Below are positions 63,966-64,000 of a stretch of 64,000 nt of DNA, piece by piece. The notes under the pieces are model-generated. The model was not told the origin of the DNA, ran no database searches, and saw only the letters and a list, made by a program, of their open reading frames with translations. This stretch comes from Bacillota bacterium. GTDB taxonomy: Bacteria > Bacillota > Clostridia > Clostridiales > Clostridiaceae. The position numbers were made by a program, and so were the translations under genes. The stretch is from positions 1-64,000 of the forward strand of contig JAEXLD010000043.1 of assembly GCA_023445445.1 (NCBI GenBank), written 5' to 3'. The stretch's first letter is position 1, and each line of letters begins with the position of its first letter.

Positions 63966-64000
63966 GAATCTTCACTATCCTCTCAACGATTAAATTAATA

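Noticed and set aside
1..64000. CRISPR arrays, tRNA or rRNA genes, insertion sequences, prophage
   Set aside because: No regularly spaced direct repeats, cloverleaf genes, transposase or phage structural genes were seen; the multiple hairpins are terminators or the small intergenic elements.

Overview
The window is chromosomal DNA of a low-GC Firmicute, almost certainly a Clostridium sensu stricto (cluster I) species. The reasons are the very AT-rich composition and A/T-ending codons, strong AGGAGG ribosome binding sites, two [FeFe] hydrogenases (one a HydABC-type trimer), a V/A-type ATPase, a SUF operon of clostridial layout (C-B-D-S-U), and an agrBD locus whose AgrD tail closely resembles what I recall of Clostridium perfringens AgrD. 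No tRNA, rRNA, CRISPR array, insertion sequence or prophage was found.

Layout: 1-8.5 kb holds a partial 2Fe-2S Bfd-like protein, an AEC transporter, a manganese riboswitch with mntP, an Imm-5-like protein, a deformylase-like protein, a zeta-toxin-like kinase with a 54-residue upstream partner, a LuxR/DUF2087 regulator with a GNAT, and a LytTR/DUF3021/ABC operon. 8.9-17 kb holds a monomeric [FeFe] hydrogenase, a glycosyltransferase, an ahpC/ahpF-like peroxide pair behind PerR-like boxes, the stump of an XRE regulator gene, and a cystine-type symporter behind a T-box whose specifier reads as cysteine. 17-34 kb holds UbiA prenyltransferase, LemA and TPM genes; a MoxR/DUF58/transglutaminase operon; a PerM-type permease; a ZIP transporter; a GX3-repeat protein; a TetR/ABC/FtsX module; two small clostridial proteins; and a CNNM/CBS membrane protein. 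34-39 kb is the SUF Fe-S assembly operon. 39-45.8 kb holds housekeeping enzymes and a GGDEF plus HD-GYP protein. 45.8-47.7 kb is an agr-type quorum-sensing operon with a newly read peptide precursor. 47.9-52 kb encodes the trimeric electron-bifurcating-type hydrogenase. 52.1-53.7 kb is a SAM-riboswitch-controlled metF-luxS operon. TagO follows, and 55.7-64 kb is a V-type ATPase operon (I-K-E-C-F-A-B-D).

How the genes fit together: the hydrogenases and the SUF operon fit a fermentative, ferredoxin-based anaerobe. AhpC and the AhpF-like reductase supply peroxide defence. The ATPase rotor subunit carries the complete set of Na+-binding residues known from Enterococcus hirae NtpK, so the enzyme probably handles sodium. 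Sulfur metabolism is controlled by RNA at two places, a Cys T-box on uptake and a SAM-I riboswitch on metF-luxS. The most novel items are the agr peptide precursor with predicted ring CWWAM and no adjacent kinase/regulator pair, the small partner of the zeta-like toxin, the domain-swapped AhpF, and a dispersed family of palindromic intergenic elements. All function calls come from reading motifs and family memory, not from searches.
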